Shown: positions 8,360 through 18,108 of the stretch, piece after piece
How the letters are laid out: each line of letters opens with the position of its first letter
How positions within the stretch are numbered: position 1 is the stretch's first letter
Source of the DNA: Croceivirga sp.
GTDB taxonomy: Bacteria > Bacteroidota > Bacteroidia > Flavobacteriales > Flavobacteriaceae
Assembly: GCA_028284935.1 (NCBI GenBank)
Contig: JANQQQ010000019.1
Location: 50,542 to 114,541, forward strand
Direction of reading: 5' to 3'
Length of the DNA stretch: 64,000 nucleotides
Notes under the pieces: model-generated
Databases searched by the model: none
The model's input: the letters and a program-made list of their open reading frames with translations, nothing else
What the model was told of the DNA's origin: nothing
Position numbers and translations under genes: made by a program

Positions 8360-9799
8360 ATGAGCTCACTAATTTCCAAGGATTTTCAGCAAATCCTCAT
8401 TGATAAATTCCCTCATAAACCTACCATGTTACAAGAGCTTACACTGCATCATATGGCTGAGTTTATCTATTCCAAAGAGGCCGATGCCCTGTTTCTTCTA
8501 AAAGGTTTTGCGGGAACTGGAAAGACGACCATAGTGGGTGGTTTGGTCAAGCACCTATGGCATACCAAGATGAAGGCAGTACTTTTGGCCCCAACGGGCC
8601 GCGCGGCCAAGGTCATATCAAACTATTCCAATACCCAGGCCCTTACCATCCATAAAAAGATTTATTTCCCCAAAAAACAATCCGGTGGTGGCGTTCAATT
8701 TGTGTTATCCCCTAATAAGCATAGGAATACTTTATTTATAGTTGATGAAGCTTCGATGATTCCGGACACGCCTGCGGATTCCAAATTGTTTGAAAATGGG
8801 TCCTTATTGGATGACCTCATGTATTACGTGTACTCCGGCCACAATTGCAAATTGATTTTAATAGGGGACACTGCACAGCTACCCCCGGTTAAACTTGATT
8901 TAAGTCCTGCCCTTGAGGCGGAGCGCCTGGAGTTGAATTATAACAAATCAGTCATCAATATGGAATTGGATGAGGTTATGCGACAGCGTGAAACTTCGGG
9001 TATTCTTTTTAATGCCACCAATATTAGGGAGCAGCTTCAGTCCGAATATTTTGGGGAGTTTCGTTTTTCGGTGGATCGCTTTCCGGATATTGAACGGTTG
9101 AAGGATGGGTATGAGATACAGGAAGCCATCGATAATGCGTATTCGTACTATGGAAAGGAAGAAACAGTGATTATTGTAAGGTCCAATAAAAGGGCCAATT
9201 TATACAATCAGAACATTAGGGAGCGCATTCTTTTCTTGGAGCATGAAATCGCTGTTGGGGATTTTATGATGGTGGTCAAGAACAATTATTTTTGGCTAAA
9301 ACCCAGCTCGGAGGCTGGCTTTATTGCCAACGGGGATATCATTGAGGTTTTGGAACTGTTTTCCATAAAGGAATTGTACGGATTTCGTTTTGCGGAGGTT
9401 AAGGTGCAAATGGTGGATTATCCCAACCAAAGGCCTTTTGAAACCGTATTACTTTTAAATACCATCAATGCAGAAACGCCCTCGCTTTCCTATGAAGATG
9501 GAAACCGCCTGTACCAAGAAGTCGTGAAGGATTATGCCCACGAAAAGTCAAAATACAGACAGTTTTTGGGCGTAAAGAACAATACATACTTTAATGCGCT
9601 ACAGGTTAAATTCTCATATGCCATTACTTGTCATAAGTCCCAAGGGGGGCAATGGAACACCATTTTTGTCGAACAGCCCTACCTTCCTAGTGGGGTTAGC
9701 AAAGAATATCTACGTTGGCTGTACACGGCGGTTACAAGAGCCAAGGAAAAGCTTTACTTGATTGGCTTCAAGGATGATTTTTTTGTTGAATCGGAATAA
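8360..9799 (+). CDS. RecD2-like superfamily 1 DNA helicase
   Basis: The 479-aa protein has the SF1B motifs in order: Walker A GFAGTGKTT (about residue 49), motif Ia APTGRAAKV, Walker B FIVDEASMI, motif III LIGDTAQLPP, the motif V region ITCHKSQGGQW and motif VI LYTAVTRAKEKLYLIG. This is the compact RecD-like ATPase/helicase common in Bacteroidota, without the N-terminal extension of true RecD2. It probably acts 5'-3' in DNA repair. It opens a run of six plus-strand genes. Confidence 0.88.
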   Translation: MSSLISKDFQQILIDKFPHKPTMLQELTLHHMAEFIYSKEADALFLLKGFAGTGKTTIVGGLVKHLWHTKMKAVLLAPTGRAAKVISNYSNTQALTIHKKIYFPKKQSGGGVQFVLSPNKHRNTLFIVDEASMIPDTPADSKLFENGSLLDDLMYYVYSGHNCKLILIGDTAQLPPVKLDLSPALEAERLELNYNKSVINMELDEVMRQRETSGILFNATNIREQLQSEYFGEFRFSVDRFPDIERLKDGYEIQEAIDNAYSYYGKEETVIIVRSNKRANLYNQNIRERILFLEHEIAVGDFMMVVKNNYFWLKPSSEAGFIANGDIIEVLELFSIKELYGFRFAEVKVQMVDYPNQRPFETVLLLNTINAETPSLSYEDGNRLYQEVVKDYAHEKSKYRQFLGVKNNTYFNALQVKFSYAITCHKSQGGQWNTIFVEQPYLPSGVSKEYLRWLYTAVTRAKEKLYLIGFKDDFFVESE

Positions 9800-9823
9800 A
9801 GTATATTCACACAAAGCATTTTA

Positions 9824-10393
9824 ATGTCTCCTGAAACTGTAATCAGTATTTTTTTGGGCGTGGGCCTTGCAGCCTCAGCGGGATTTCGCGTTTTTCTGCC
9901 CTTGTTTGCCTTAAGTCTAGCGGCGTATTTTAATGTGTGGGACCTAAATACCAATTGGGAATGGATCGGTAGTTTGGCTGCGGTACTCACCCTTGGAGTG
10001 GCCACGGTCGTAGAAGTATTTGCCTATTTTATACCATGGGTGGATAATGCCTTGGATACCATTTCCCTGCCTCTTGCTGCCATAGCAGGAACAGCCGTAA
10101 TGGTTTCAACAGTGGCCAATTTAGATCCCGTGGTAACATGGTCATTGGCCATTATTGCCGGAGGCGGAACGGCATCGGCCATTAAGGGGGCTAATGCCGC
10201 AGGTAGATTGACTTCCACGGCTACTACTGGTGGTATGGCCAATCCTATTGTTTCCACTGTGGAGACCGGCACCGCTGCCGTGGTTTCTGCGGCATCCATT
10301 TTTTTTCCAGTAATTGCCTCTATTTTGGTCATCGTTATTTTGGTCGTCATCTTTCGTATTTACCGGAGGTTACGCCCAAAAATCAAAAACTAA
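9824..10393 (+). CDS. DUF4126 integral membrane protein
   Basis: The 189-aa protein is almost wholly hydrophobic with small residues ([58 protein letters not shown]) and Gly/Ala-rich central repeats typical of DUF4126. Four to six membrane segments are likely, ending with a basic cytoplasmic tail. Function is unknown. It lies 24 bp after the helicase and 8 bp before kdsB. Confidence 0.75.
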   Translation: MSPETVISIFLGVGLAASAGFRVFLPLFALSLAAYFNVWDLNTNWEWIGSLAAVLTLGVATVVEVFAYFIPWVDNALDTISLPLAAIAGTAVMVSTVANLDPVVTWSLAIIAGGGTASAIKGANAAGRLTSTATTGGMANPIVSTVETGTAAVVSAASIFFPVIASILVIVILVVIFRIYRRLRPKIKN

Positions 10394-10401
10394 GAATTGG
10401 G

Positions 10402-11130
10402 ATGAAGATTATTTCAATGATACCGGCACGCTATCAGGCGTCAAGATTTCCTGCAAAATTGATGCAGGATTTAGGCGGGAAACCGGTCATTCTAAGAACG
10501 TATGAAGCTACTATGTCCACAGGTCTTTTTGATGAAGTCCATGTGGTCACGGACAGCCCCATAATTTTTGATTTGATTACAAAAAATGGTGGTAGTGTCA
10601 TTATGAGCAAAGGGAAGCATGAAAGTGGTAGTGATCGTATTGCAGAGGCCGTTTCCAATATGGATGTGGATGTAGTGGTCAATGTCCAAGGTGACGAGCC
10701 TTTTGTGGATAGGGAGAGTTTGGCCAAGGTAATAGAGGTATTTTATGAAGATCAAGCCAAGGAAATTGATTTGGCTTCTTTAATGACCCCCATTACGAAC
10801 TGGGATGAAATATCCAACCCAAATACGGTCAAGGTGATTGTGGATAATCGTAATTTTGCGCTCTATTTTTCGAGGTCACCCATCCCGTATCCAAGAGATA
10901 AGGAGTTGGCAACCACGTATTACAAGCATAAGGGGATATATGCCTTTAGAAAGCGGGCCCTAATGGATTTTCAGCAGTTGCCCATGCTTTCTTTGGAAGC
11001 AAAAGAAAAAATAGAGGCCATCCGCTTTTTAGAATACGGAAAAAAAATAAAAATGATGGAAACGCACGTCACTGGAATTGAAATAGACACCCCTGAAGAT
11101 TTGGATAGGGCCAGAAAGGAATGGAAATAG
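10402..11130 (+). CDS. kdsB: 3-deoxy-manno-octulosonate cytidylyltransferase
   Basis: The 242-aa protein has the CMP-Kdo synthetase signatures [23 protein letters not shown] at the N-terminus, [11 protein letters not shown] in the middle, and [12 protein letters not shown] with the HKGIYAFRK segment. It activates Kdo with CTP for lipid A core synthesis in the cytoplasm. In Shewanella the homologous enzyme works on 8-amino-Kdo, which matters here because a KdnB-like oxidase lies two genes downstream. It overlaps the HAD gene by 10 bp. Confidence 0.95.
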   Translation: MKIISMIPARYQASRFPAKLMQDLGGKPVILRTYEATMSTGLFDEVHVVTDSPIIFDLITKNGGSVIMSKGKHESGSDRIAEAVSNMDVDVVVNVQGDEPFVDRESLAKVIEVFYEDQAKEIDLASLMTPITNWDEISNPNTVKVIVDNRNFALYFSRSPIPYPRDKELATTYYKHKGIYAFRKRALMDFQQLPMLSLEAKEKIEAIRFLEYGKKIKMMETHVTGIEIDTPEDLDRARKEWK

Positions 11131-11825
11131 ATTTTACGGACATATCAGTAGTTGGTTTTGATGCTGATGATACCCTGTGGGTGAACGAAACCTACTTTAG
11201 GGAAACGGAAGAGCGTTTTGCGGAACTTCTGGAGGGTTACGAGACTAAAAATAAAATAGATCAGGAGCTTTTTAAAATGGAGATGCAAAACTTGGAGCTC
11301 TATGGATATGGGATTAAAGGATTTATGCTATCCATGATAGAATCTGCATTGGATTTATCAAATAATACCATTTCCCAGCAAACCATTTCCAGCATTCTGA
11401 ATCTTGGAAAAAAAATGATCAACCATCCTGTGGAACTCTTGGATGGCGTTGAGGAAGTATTACAGGCATTGTCCGGAAGGTACCGATTGATTGTTTTGAC
11501 CAAAGGTGATTTGTTAGATCAGGAACGAAAGCTTGAAAAATCGGGCTTATCCAAATACTTCCATCATGTGGAGGTACTTAGTGATAAGAAGGAGGAGAAC
11601 TATAAAAACTTGTTGGAACATTTGGAAATCCCAATAGGTTCCTTTTTAATGGTGGGGAACTCCCTAAAGTCCGATGTTATTCCCATTTTGAACATTGGGG
11701 GTAAAGCGGTTCATGTGCCTTTTCACACGACCTGGGCACACGAATTGGTCTCAGCGGAGGAAGAACGGGTAAACAATCACTTAAAGCTGAATTCCCTAAG
11801 GGATATTTTGAAGTATTTAAATTAG
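11121..11825 (+). CDS. HAD-superfamily hydrolase
   Basis: The 234-aa protein has HAD motif I in [11 protein letters not shown] (nucleophile Asp), motif II in LIVLTKGD, a lysine region (LEKSGL) and motif IV-like [15 protein letters not shown]. The layout resembles YjjG/FMN-type haloacid dehalogenase-like phosphatases with a helical cap. It overlaps kdsB by 10 bp and is followed 1 bp later by the KdnB-like gene, so it probably acts in the same pathway, but it is not a KdsC-type tetrameric phosphatase by length. The substrate is unknown. Confidence 0.85.
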   Translation: MEIDFTDISVVGFDADDTLWVNETYFRETEERFAELLEGYETKNKIDQELFKMEMQNLELYGYGIKGFMLSMIESALDLSNNTISQQTISSILNLGKKMINHPVELLDGVEEVLQALSGRYRLIVLTKGDLLDQERKLEKSGLSKYFHHVEVLSDKKEENYKNLLEHLEIPIGSFLMVGNSLKSDVIPILNIGGKAVHVPFHTTWAHELVSAEEERVNNHLKLNSLRDILKYLN

Positions 11826-11826
11826 A

Positions 11827-12954
11827 ATGAAGGAGGAAAACAACATAGAAACAAAACGAATGGTGCAGGGATTAAAAACATCCTTCAAAAACTTTCCCAT
11901 GGTACCTCGCGTGGTATACGGCAGGGGCAGTTTCGACCAATTGGCGGATATTTTGTTGCCAAAGCGTAAAAATTCGGAAGCCCCGTTTATCTTTTTGGTA
12001 GATGATTTCTTTGAGGGAACGGATGTGGAAAAACGTATCCCATGGCTCTTTAATGACCAAATTATCTTTATCTCGGCAGACGAGGAACCTAGAACGGACC
12101 AAGTGGATGCCCTGGTCAAAAAAATAAAAAGTGATTTTGAAGAGGAGCCATCCGGAATTGTAGGTATTGGAGGCGGCACCCTTTTGGATTTGGCCAAAGC
12201 CGTTGCCATCCTAGTGAAGAATGGGGGTTCTTCCACCCGGTATCAGGGCTGGGATTTAGTGAATAGGCCTGCTTCATATCATGTGGGTGTCCCCACAATA
12301 AGTGGCACTGGAGCTGAAGTTTCACGCACCGCGGTGTTATCCGGACCAGAAAGGAAATTGGGCATCAATTCTGATTTTACCACCTATGATCAGGTGATAC
12401 TTGATCCGGATTTGGTAGGCACGGTTCCAAAAGAGCAATGGTTTTACACTGGTATGGATTGTTTTATCCACTGCGTTGAATCCTTGGAAGGGACCTATTT
12501 GAACGCATTTAGCCAGAGCTATGGGGAAAAAGCCTATGAGCTCTGCAGGGAGGTCTTTCTCGATGATATAGGGAAATGCGAGGCCGAAGAAAAGTTAATG
12601 ATGGCCTCATGGCATGGGGGCATGAGTATTGCCTATTCCCAAGTAGGGGTGGCACATGCCATGAGCTATGGGCTTTCCCATATATTGGGGACAAAACATG
12701 GTATTGGTAATTGTTTGGTGTTCCAACACCTCCACGAGTTTTATGCGGAAGGGGTGGCCTTGTTCCATAAAATTCGGGAAAAGCATGGCATTGTCCTTCC
12801 CAAGAATATATGTACCCATCTACCGGTTTCAGATTTGGAGGCCATGGCGAAGATTGCATTGGCCATGGAACCGCTATGGGAAAATGCGTTGGGCAAGGAA
12901 TGGAAAGACAAAATTGATGTCCAAACGTTGATTTCAATCTACAGAAAGATTTAA
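11827..12954 (+). CDS. kdnB: 3-deoxy-manno-octulosonate 8-oxidase-like iron alcohol dehydrogenase
   Basis: The 375-aa protein belongs to the iron-containing alcohol dehydrogenase family and closely resembles Shewanella KdnB, which oxidises C8 of Kdo before amination by KdnA. Shared segments include VVYGRGSFDQL, GGGTLLDLAKAVA, YQGWDLV, PTISGTGAEVSRTAVL, WFYTGMDCFIHCVESLEGTYLN and GGMSIAYSQVGVAHAMSYGLSH. Candidate metal ligands are an Asp and His residues in GMDCFIH, HAMSYGLSH and KHGIGN. It lies between the HAD gene (1 bp) and the acyltransferase (0 bp). No KdnA aminotransferase gene is in the window. Confidence 0.8.
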   Translation: MKEENNIETKRMVQGLKTSFKNFPMVPRVVYGRGSFDQLADILLPKRKNSEAPFIFLVDDFFEGTDVEKRIPWLFNDQIIFISADEEPRTDQVDALVKKIKSDFEEEPSGIVGIGGGTLLDLAKAVAILVKNGGSSTRYQGWDLVNRPASYHVGVPTISGTGAEVSRTAVLSGPERKLGINSDFTTYDQVILDPDLVGTVPKEQWFYTGMDCFIHCVESLEGTYLNAFSQSYGEKAYELCREVFLDDIGKCEAEEKLMMASWHGGMSIAYSQVGVAHAMSYGLSHILGTKHGIGNCLVFQHLHEFYAEGVALFHKIREKHGIVLPKNICTHLPVSDLEAMAKIALAMEPLWENALGKEWKDKIDVQTLISIYRKI

Positions 12955-13500
12955 ATGCTATACGCCCTCTCGAGATTCATTTTTTTTAAAGTAATGCGAT
13001 GGAACCTGAAAGGGGCGTTCCCCAATTTGAACAAATGCGTGGTCATTGTAATACCCCATACGCATTGGTTGGATTTTCCCTTAGGTGTCATTGTCCGAAA
13101 ATTGGTAAAGAAGGAAATCCATTATATTGGTAAGAAAGCACTCTTTAAAGCACCCTATGGATGGTTTTTTAGATGGATGGGCGGAACTCCCGTGGATCGT
13201 GACAAGAATACCAATATGGTAGATGCTGTGGCCAACGTTTTTGAAGAAAAAAAAGTGTTCCGGTTCGCGTTGGCTCCAGAAGGTACCAGAAAAAAAGTCA
13301 CGGCACTAAAAACAGGGTTTTACTATATTGCCAAAAAAGCAAAGGTCCCCATAGTGATGGTGGCCTTTGATTACGGGAAAAAAGAAGTCAAGATTTCGGA
13401 GCCCTTTCAAACAACGGATAATATTAATACCGATTTTAAAAAAGTACGGCAGTTTTTTAAAGGGGTAAAAGGGAAAATTCCGGAGTATAGTTTTAGCTGA
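12955..13500 (+). CDS. PlsC-like acyltransferase
   Basis: The 181-aa protein has the glycerophosphate/lysophosphatidate acyltransferase motifs: HX4D as HTHWLD (about residue 32), a GGTPVDRD block, and the APEGTRKK block. The length is shorter than classical PlsC (about 240 aa), as in the small 1-acyl-glycerol-3-phosphate acyltransferase-like proteins of Bacteroidota. The N-terminus is likely membrane-associated (YALSRFIFFKVM). The ATG directly follows the TAA of the KdnB-like gene, so the two are translated from one message. The acyl acceptor may be a phospholipid or a lipid A-type molecule. Confidence 0.82.
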   Translation: MLYALSRFIFFKVMRWNLKGAFPNLNKCVVIVIPHTHWLDFPLGVIVRKLVKKEIHYIGKKALFKAPYGWFFRWMGGTPVDRDKNTNMVDAVANVFEEKKVFRFALAPEGTRKKVTALKTGFYYIAKKAKVPIVMVAFDYGKKEVKISEPFQTTDNINTDFKKVRQFFKGVKGKIPEYSFS

Positions 13501-13516
13501 GTTCCGCCAACAGCAA

Positions 13517-14014
13517 TTATATTTTTTTCAGAACCTTTGGGAGCGTTGACTTTTCCTTTTTATTGGTATTTCCTGGGAAGACCAAGTTGGTACTGGAGTA
13601 ACTTCCACCAAACGTTAGGGCTGCGGCATAGACCTGTTGTATGGCGTCCACCACTTGGGCTTCGCTGAGTTCTCTTAGGGGATGGGCATAAACGGACCAA
13701 ATGATTTCGTCACTCAATGCGTATTTGACATCCAATGCGGAATGAAAATTGGCCACAAGGGCATTCAAAAGTGCTTCTTCTCCTAATTTTTCCCTTTCCA
13801 CAATGGGGGAGATAATGCGCATTCGGTTGGCACTTTCATCATGGATGCAGATAAGTATGGCATCATTGAAAAGAAAGCGGACGGAGTTTCGCTCAATGCT
13901 TAGGGTGTCCGCTTCCCGTTTTATGATATCGACTAATTTCCTTGAATCCATATCTTGGGATAATCCAAAGTGGGAAAAACATACAAGGACAAGGGCAAAA
14001 ACAATGGGACGCAT
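13517..14014 (-). CDS. exported protein of unknown function
   Basis: The 165-aa protein begins with a Sec signal peptide (MRPIVFALVLVCFSHFGLSQ) and continues with an alpha/beta pattern (SRKLVDIIKREADTL, then RFLFNDAILICIHDESANRMRIISPI) that recalls the YbjN/CesT-like fold. The C-terminal quarter is Ser/Thr/Lys-rich. The gene converges on the acyltransferase. No function recognised. Confidence 0.6.
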   Translation of the reverse strand: MRPIVFALVLVCFSHFGLSQDMDSRKLVDIIKREADTLSIERNSVRFLFNDAILICIHDESANRMRIISPIVEREKLGEEALLNALVANFHSALDVKYALSDEIIWSVYAHPLRELSEAQVVDAIQQVYAAALTFGGSYSSTNLVFPGNTNKKEKSTLPKVLKKI

Positions 14015-14115
14015 GTGATGTTATTTCTATCTTAAGTCGAGAAGGTAGGGTAAAAGATTACATCATCCTAAATACAATTGCAATCATTACATAAAATGAA
14101 GGCAACTAAGTTTAG

Positions 14116-14826
14116 TTATTCCTTCATTGTGTGGTACACGTTCTGCACATCATCATCTTCCTCGATTTTTTCCAGTAGTTTTTCGACGTCGGCCATTTCC
14201 CCTTCATTCAGTTCCTTGGTCATTTGCGGGATGCGCTCGAATCCTGAGGATAAAATTTCAACTCCCCGTACCTCCAATTCTTTTTGGATATCCCCAAAAC
14301 TTTCAAAGGGGGCATAGATTAAAATGCCATCATCATCCACAAAGACTTCCTCAGCCCCAAAATCGATCATTTCCAACTCCAGTTCTTCTGGGTCTATGCC
14401 TTCGCCGTTGATTCGAAAATTACAGCTGTGGTCGAACATAAACTCTACAGATCCTGAGGTACCCAGACTACCGTTACATTTGTTGAAATAGCTCCTTATG
14501 TTGGCCACGGTTCGCGTATTGTTGTCCGTGGCGGTCTCAATCAAAATGGCTATGCCATGGGGGGCATAGCCTTCAAAAAGTACTTCTTTATAGTCGCCTT
14601 GGGATTTGTCCGAAGCTCTTTTAATGGCCCTTTCAATATTGTCCTTGGGCATGTTGACCGCCTTGGCGTTTTGAATGACGGCCCGTAATCTTGAATTGGC
14701 ATCTGGATCGGGACCTCCTTCTTTCACCGCCATGACGATGTCTTTTCCAATTCTCGTAAATGCCTTGGACATGGCTGCCCAACGCTTCATTTTTCGCGCC
14801 TTTCGAAACTCAAAAGCTCTTCCCAT
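14116..14826 (-). CDS. yebC: YebC/TACO1 family protein
   Basis: The 236-aa protein begins MGRAFEFRKARKMKRWAAMSKAFTRIGKDI, an N-terminal form found in Bacteroidota YebC proteins, then DPDANSRLRAVIQNAKAVNMPKDNIERAIKRA and YEGYAPHG-like text (LFEGYAPHGIAILIE), and ends with an acidic ENNVYHTMKE-like tail. The family includes DNA-binding regulators and translation factors that help ribosomes through proline stretches. Monocistronic by appearance. Confidence 0.9.
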   Translation of the reverse strand: MGRAFEFRKARKMKRWAAMSKAFTRIGKDIVMAVKEGGPDPDANSRLRAVIQNAKAVNMPKDNIERAIKRASDKSQGDYKEVLFEGYAPHGIAILIETATDNNTRTVANIRSYFNKCNGSLGTSGSVEFMFDHSCNFRINGEGIDPEELELEMIDFGAEEVFVDDDGILIYAPFESFGDIQKELEVRGVEILSSGFERIPQMTKELNEGEMADVEKLLEKIEEDDDVQNVYHTMKE

Positions 14827-14887
14827 ATACTCGTGGACTTAGGTCAAGGGCAAATGTAACAAAAGCTTGGAATGCCTAAAAATTTCA

Positions 14888-15178
14888 CTATTCCCAAGAA
14901 TTCACAATTTGCTCTATGGATTTGGCCAAGGTAATGTCGTTCAGGGTTATCCCACCCACATCATGGGTGTTCAATGCAATCGTAACCGAATTGTACACAT
15001 TTTCCCAGTTAGGATGGTGGTTTTGGGATTCGGCTTCAAAGGCTACACGTGTCATAAATGCGAAGGCCTCCTTAAAGTTGGCAAACGTATAGGACTTGGT
15101 AATGGAACCGTTTTCCAGTTTCCATCCTTCCAACGCTTTTAACGCAGTTTCAATTTGTTGTTCATTCAATTTTTCCAT
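14888..15178 (-). CDS. phhB: 4a-hydroxytetrahydrobiopterin dehydratase
   Basis: The start is placed at MEKLNEQQIE, giving 96 aa, the normal length for pterin-4a-carbinolamine dehydratases; an ATG 45 bp upstream would overlap the next gene. The active-site signature is clear: ESQNHHPNWENVYNSVTIALNTHDVGGIT, with the paired His, Pro and Trp and the later His-Asp. It regenerates the pterin cofactor of aromatic amino acid hydroxylases, or serves molybdopterin or other pterin metabolism. No hydroxylase gene is nearby. Confidence 0.9.
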   Translation of the reverse strand: MEKLNEQQIETALKALEGWKLENGSITKSYTFANFKEAFAFMTRVAFEAESQNHHPNWENVYNSVTIALNTHDVGGITLNDITLAKSIEQIVNSWE

Positions 15179-15197
15179 AATCATAAATGTATGAAAT

Positions 15198-16019
15198 TCA
15201 CTCCACCGATAGATGATGATCAATCACTTCTTGATAGGAAAACCGCAAGTGTTTTGGGAGTTTGTTGGACTTTGGTAATGCCGCCAAATAGCGGTCATCA
15301 TTGGTGGTGAACACCTTTTTTAAGATGGGGTGGTAGTTTCCCATCCTTTTGATAACCTCTTTTATAAAATCCTCATGATGTACCAAATCCGTGCTTCCCA
15401 AATGGAAGATCCCTTTTTTATTCCGGTTGATGAGGTAATGGATTTGTTGGGTCAAACGGTCATCCGTAGTGACATTGATGATAAGATTGGGAAATACTTC
15501 AATGGGTTCATGGGCATCAAAAAGGGTCTTAATCTCCTTTGATCTCGGTGATGCATTTCCGAAAACCATGGGGACGCGCAGAATTCCTATTTTTTCCTCG
15601 GGCATCCGGAGCATCATATTTTCAATCCTGATCTTCAGTTTTCCATAGATACTTTCCGAAAGGGTTTTGTCAAACTCATAAGAGGGGTATTTGCTATAAG
15701 CATCAAAGACATTGGCAGAGGAAAGAAAATACAGACGGCATCTGTGCCTGGCCAAATATTCCATCATATGGAGATGTGCCTGGATCTGTCCCGAAAAATT
15801 ACCCCTGAGGGAAGAAATGATGAGATCCGGTTGGATCTTTTCCAACACGTTGAAAATATCATCCTCATTTAAATCATACTTCAGGAATTGGCCGTTGGAT
15901 GCAAAACTGCTATTGGAACAATAGGTGCCATACGTATCAAAATAATTGCATAGCTCTTTATAAATTGCATTTCCTATGAATCCACTGCCCCCTAGGATAA
16001 GTATTTTGCTCTTTTTCAA
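15198..16019 (-). CDS. RmlD/NAD-dependent epimerase-like SDR protein
   Basis: The 273-aa protein has the Rossmann motif ILGGSGFIGNAIY at the N-terminus and is organised as an extended short-chain dehydrogenase of the dTDP-4-dehydrorhamnose reductase type (LEKIQPDLIISSL; FLSSANVFD; YEFDKTLSESIYGKLK, where the usual YxxxK appears as YGKLK). The overall fold is clear but the substrate is not; no rml genes are nearby. It overlaps the glutaminase stop region by 4 bp. Confidence 0.75.
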   Translation of the reverse strand: MKKSKILILGGSGFIGNAIYKELCNYFDTYGTYCSNSSFASNGQFLKYDLNEDDIFNVLEKIQPDLIISSLRGNFSGQIQAHLHMMEYLARHRCRLYFLSSANVFDAYSKYPSYEFDKTLSESIYGKLKIRIENMMLRMPEEKIGILRVPMVFGNASPRSKEIKTLFDAHEPIEVFPNLIINVTTDDRLTQQIHYLINRNKKGIFHLGSTDLVHHEDFIKEVIKRMGNYHPILKKVFTTNDDRYLAALPKSNKLPKHLRFSYQEVIDHHLSVE

Positions 16020-16927
16020 AATATGGACAGTCCTGTTTTAGTGGTCAATTTCTCCAAAGCCTCCATGCCCAACTTGGAATTGCCTTTCAAATTAAGACCG
16101 GGAGACCAAGTGGCTACACAAAATTTTTCAGGAAGGAGCGCAACAATACCCCCGCCTACCCCGCTTTTACCCGGTAAACCTACTTCAAATGCAAATTCCC
16201 CAGCTTCATCATAAAAGCCACAGGTCAACATAATGGCATTGATCCGTTTTACTTGGGCCAGGGTGAGATAGGGATTGTGCTCAAGGCACTTCCCCCGGTT
16301 GGCAAACATATAGAAGACCTTTACCAACTGATGGCAGGACATGGACAGGGCACATTGGTGAAAATAAAAATCCAATACGTCTTCCACATCATTTTCCAAA
16401 TTGCCATAGGATTTAATGAGGTAGGCGGCCGCATAGTTTTTGAAACCGGTCTTCTTTTCCGAACCGGCCACTTTTAGGTCATAATCAATAGAGGTATCCC
16501 CAGCAATCTTTCTAATATATTCCAAGAATTCCTGTTTTGGATGCCTTAGATGGGAAACCAAAATATCGGCCACCACAAGGGCGCCTGCATTGATCAATGG
16601 ATTTCTTGGAATGCCGTTTTCGTGTTCCAAGAGGGAAAGATGATTGAACGGATCGCCCGATGGTTCCACGTCAACCCGCTCCCATAAATCATCCCCTATG
16701 AGTTTAAAGGCCAAGGAGAGGGTGAGCACCTTGGAAATACTTTGAATGGAGAAGGATTCCTCCGTATCGCCTGATGCAAAAAAATCACCATGTTCATCTA
16801 GTAAGGCGATTCCGAATTTCCCATCATCAATGTTGGATAATTCCGGGATATAACTAGCAACTACACCCCTATTTTCAGTTTTGGAAGCTTCAAATGCAAT
16901 GGCATTCAGAATCTTTTGGTACTGCAT
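16016..16927 (-). CDS. glsA: glutaminase
   Basis: The 303-aa protein matches the serine-dependent beta-lactamase-like glutaminase family. It has the SxxK nucleophile in FSIQSISKVLTLSLA, the NPLINAGALV block, LKVAGSEKKTG and the GLPGKSGVGGGIVALLPEK segment. It hydrolyses glutamine to glutamate and ammonia in the cytoplasm. Its stop overlaps the SDR start by 4 bp, and it follows the gcvT stop immediately, so the three genes look co-transcribed. Confidence 0.95.
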   Translation of the reverse strand: MQYQKILNAIAFEASKTENRGVVASYIPELSNIDDGKFGIALLDEHGDFFASGDTEESFSIQSISKVLTLSLAFKLIGDDLWERVDVEPSGDPFNHLSLLEHENGIPRNPLINAGALVVADILVSHLRHPKQEFLEYIRKIAGDTSIDYDLKVAGSEKKTGFKNYAAAYLIKSYGNLENDVEDVLDFYFHQCALSMSCHQLVKVFYMFANRGKCLEHNPYLTLAQVKRINAIMLTCGFYDEAGEFAFEVGLPGKSGVGGGIVALLPEKFCVATWSPGLNLKGNSKLGMEALEKLTTKTGLSIF

Positions 16928-18016
16928 TCAAGACGTTTTGTAAAAGGGAGGTTTTACCACAGTGGCCGGTACACGGTTTTTACGTATTTGGACATGGATT
17001 TTGCTGCCAACCTCCGAAAAGACGGTGGGAACATAGCCCAACCCGATTCCTTTACCCATGGAAGGTGACATGGTCCCGGAGGTCACTTCCCCCACTTTTT
17101 TTCCCTGGCCATCGACAATAGCATACCCTTGCCTTGGAATTCCTTTTTCGTCGAGTTCAAAGCCGACCAATTTTCGATCTGGGGTTCTCCGTTTTTCATC
17201 TTCAAGGGCTTCGGAATTCACAAAATCCTTGGTGAATTTGGTAATCCATCCCAGTCCAGCTTCAAAAGGGGAGGTGGTATCATCAATATCGTTTCCATAG
17301 AGGCAATAGCCCATTTCAAGTCGTAAAGTATCCCTGGCGGCGAGACCGATGGGTCGAATCCCGTAGGCGGCACCCGCTTCAAATACCTTGTCCCAAACCT
17401 GTTGGACCTCTGAGTTTTTACAATAGATTTCGAATCCTCCCGATCCGGTATAGCCCGTGGCTGAGATGATTACATGATCGATACCTGCAAAATCCCCGAC
17501 CACAAAATTGTAGAATTTAATAGCCGACAAGTCATGGGAAGATAAGGATTGCATGGCCTCAACCGCTTTTGGCCCCTGAATGGCCAAAAGGGAATAATCG
17601 TCCGAAATATTCCTCATTTCCGTTCCAATGGCTGTATTGTATTTGGAGATGTGTTCCCAATCTTTTTCAATATTGGACGCATTGACCACCAAAAGATAGG
17701 TTTCGTCCTTCACGCGATAAACAATTAAGTCGTCAACAATGCCACCAGTTTCGTTGGGCATACAGCTATATTGCGCTTTACCAACAGTAAGTTTGGAAGC
17801 ATCATTGGAAGTCACTTTTTGGACGAGTTCCAGGGCTTTTGGCCCTTCTATTAAGAACTCGCCCATATGGGAGACATCAAAGACCCCGACCCCATTCCGT
17901 ACCGTTTCGTGTTCAGCGTTCACCCCCTCATAGGAAACGGGCATGTTATATCCAGCAAAAGGTACCATTTTGGCACCAAGGGCAATGTGGGTTTCAGTAA
18001 GCGCTGTAGTTTTCAT
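16928..18016 (-). CDS. gcvT: glycine cleavage system T protein (aminomethyltransferase)
   Basis: The start is set at [27 protein letters not shown], the usual GcvT N-terminus; an upstream ATG would add six residues. The 362-aa protein has the folate-binding Asp in [10 protein letters not shown], the [14 protein letters not shown] block, [12 protein letters not shown], and the C-terminal [21 protein letters not shown]. It transfers the one-carbon unit from aminomethyl-lipoyl GcvH to tetrahydrofolate. GcvP and GcvH are not in the window. Confidence 0.96.
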   Translation of the reverse strand: MKTTALTETHIALGAKMVPFAGYNMPVSYEGVNAEHETVRNGVGVFDVSHMGEFLIEGPKALELVQKVTSNDASKLTVGKAQYSCMPNETGGIVDDLIVYRVKDETYLLVVNASNIEKDWEHISKYNTAIGTEMRNISDDYSLLAIQGPKAVEAMQSLSSHDLSAIKFYNFVVGDFAGIDHVIISATGYTGSGGFEIYCKNSEVQQVWDKVFEAGAAYGIRPIGLAARDTLRLEMGYCLYGNDIDDTTSPFEAGLGWITKFTKDFVNSEALEDEKRRTPDRKLVGFELDEKGIPRQGYAIVDGQGKKVGEVTSGTMSPSMGKGIGLGYVPTVFSEVGSKIHVQIRKNRVPATVVKPPFYKTS

Positions 18017-18108
18017 TCGTTCTTTGTATTTCAAGATAAAAATATCGAATTATTGGATGGTACACCACCTAATTATGATACGTTTTTAACAAAGCGCTGT
18101 TGCTATTT

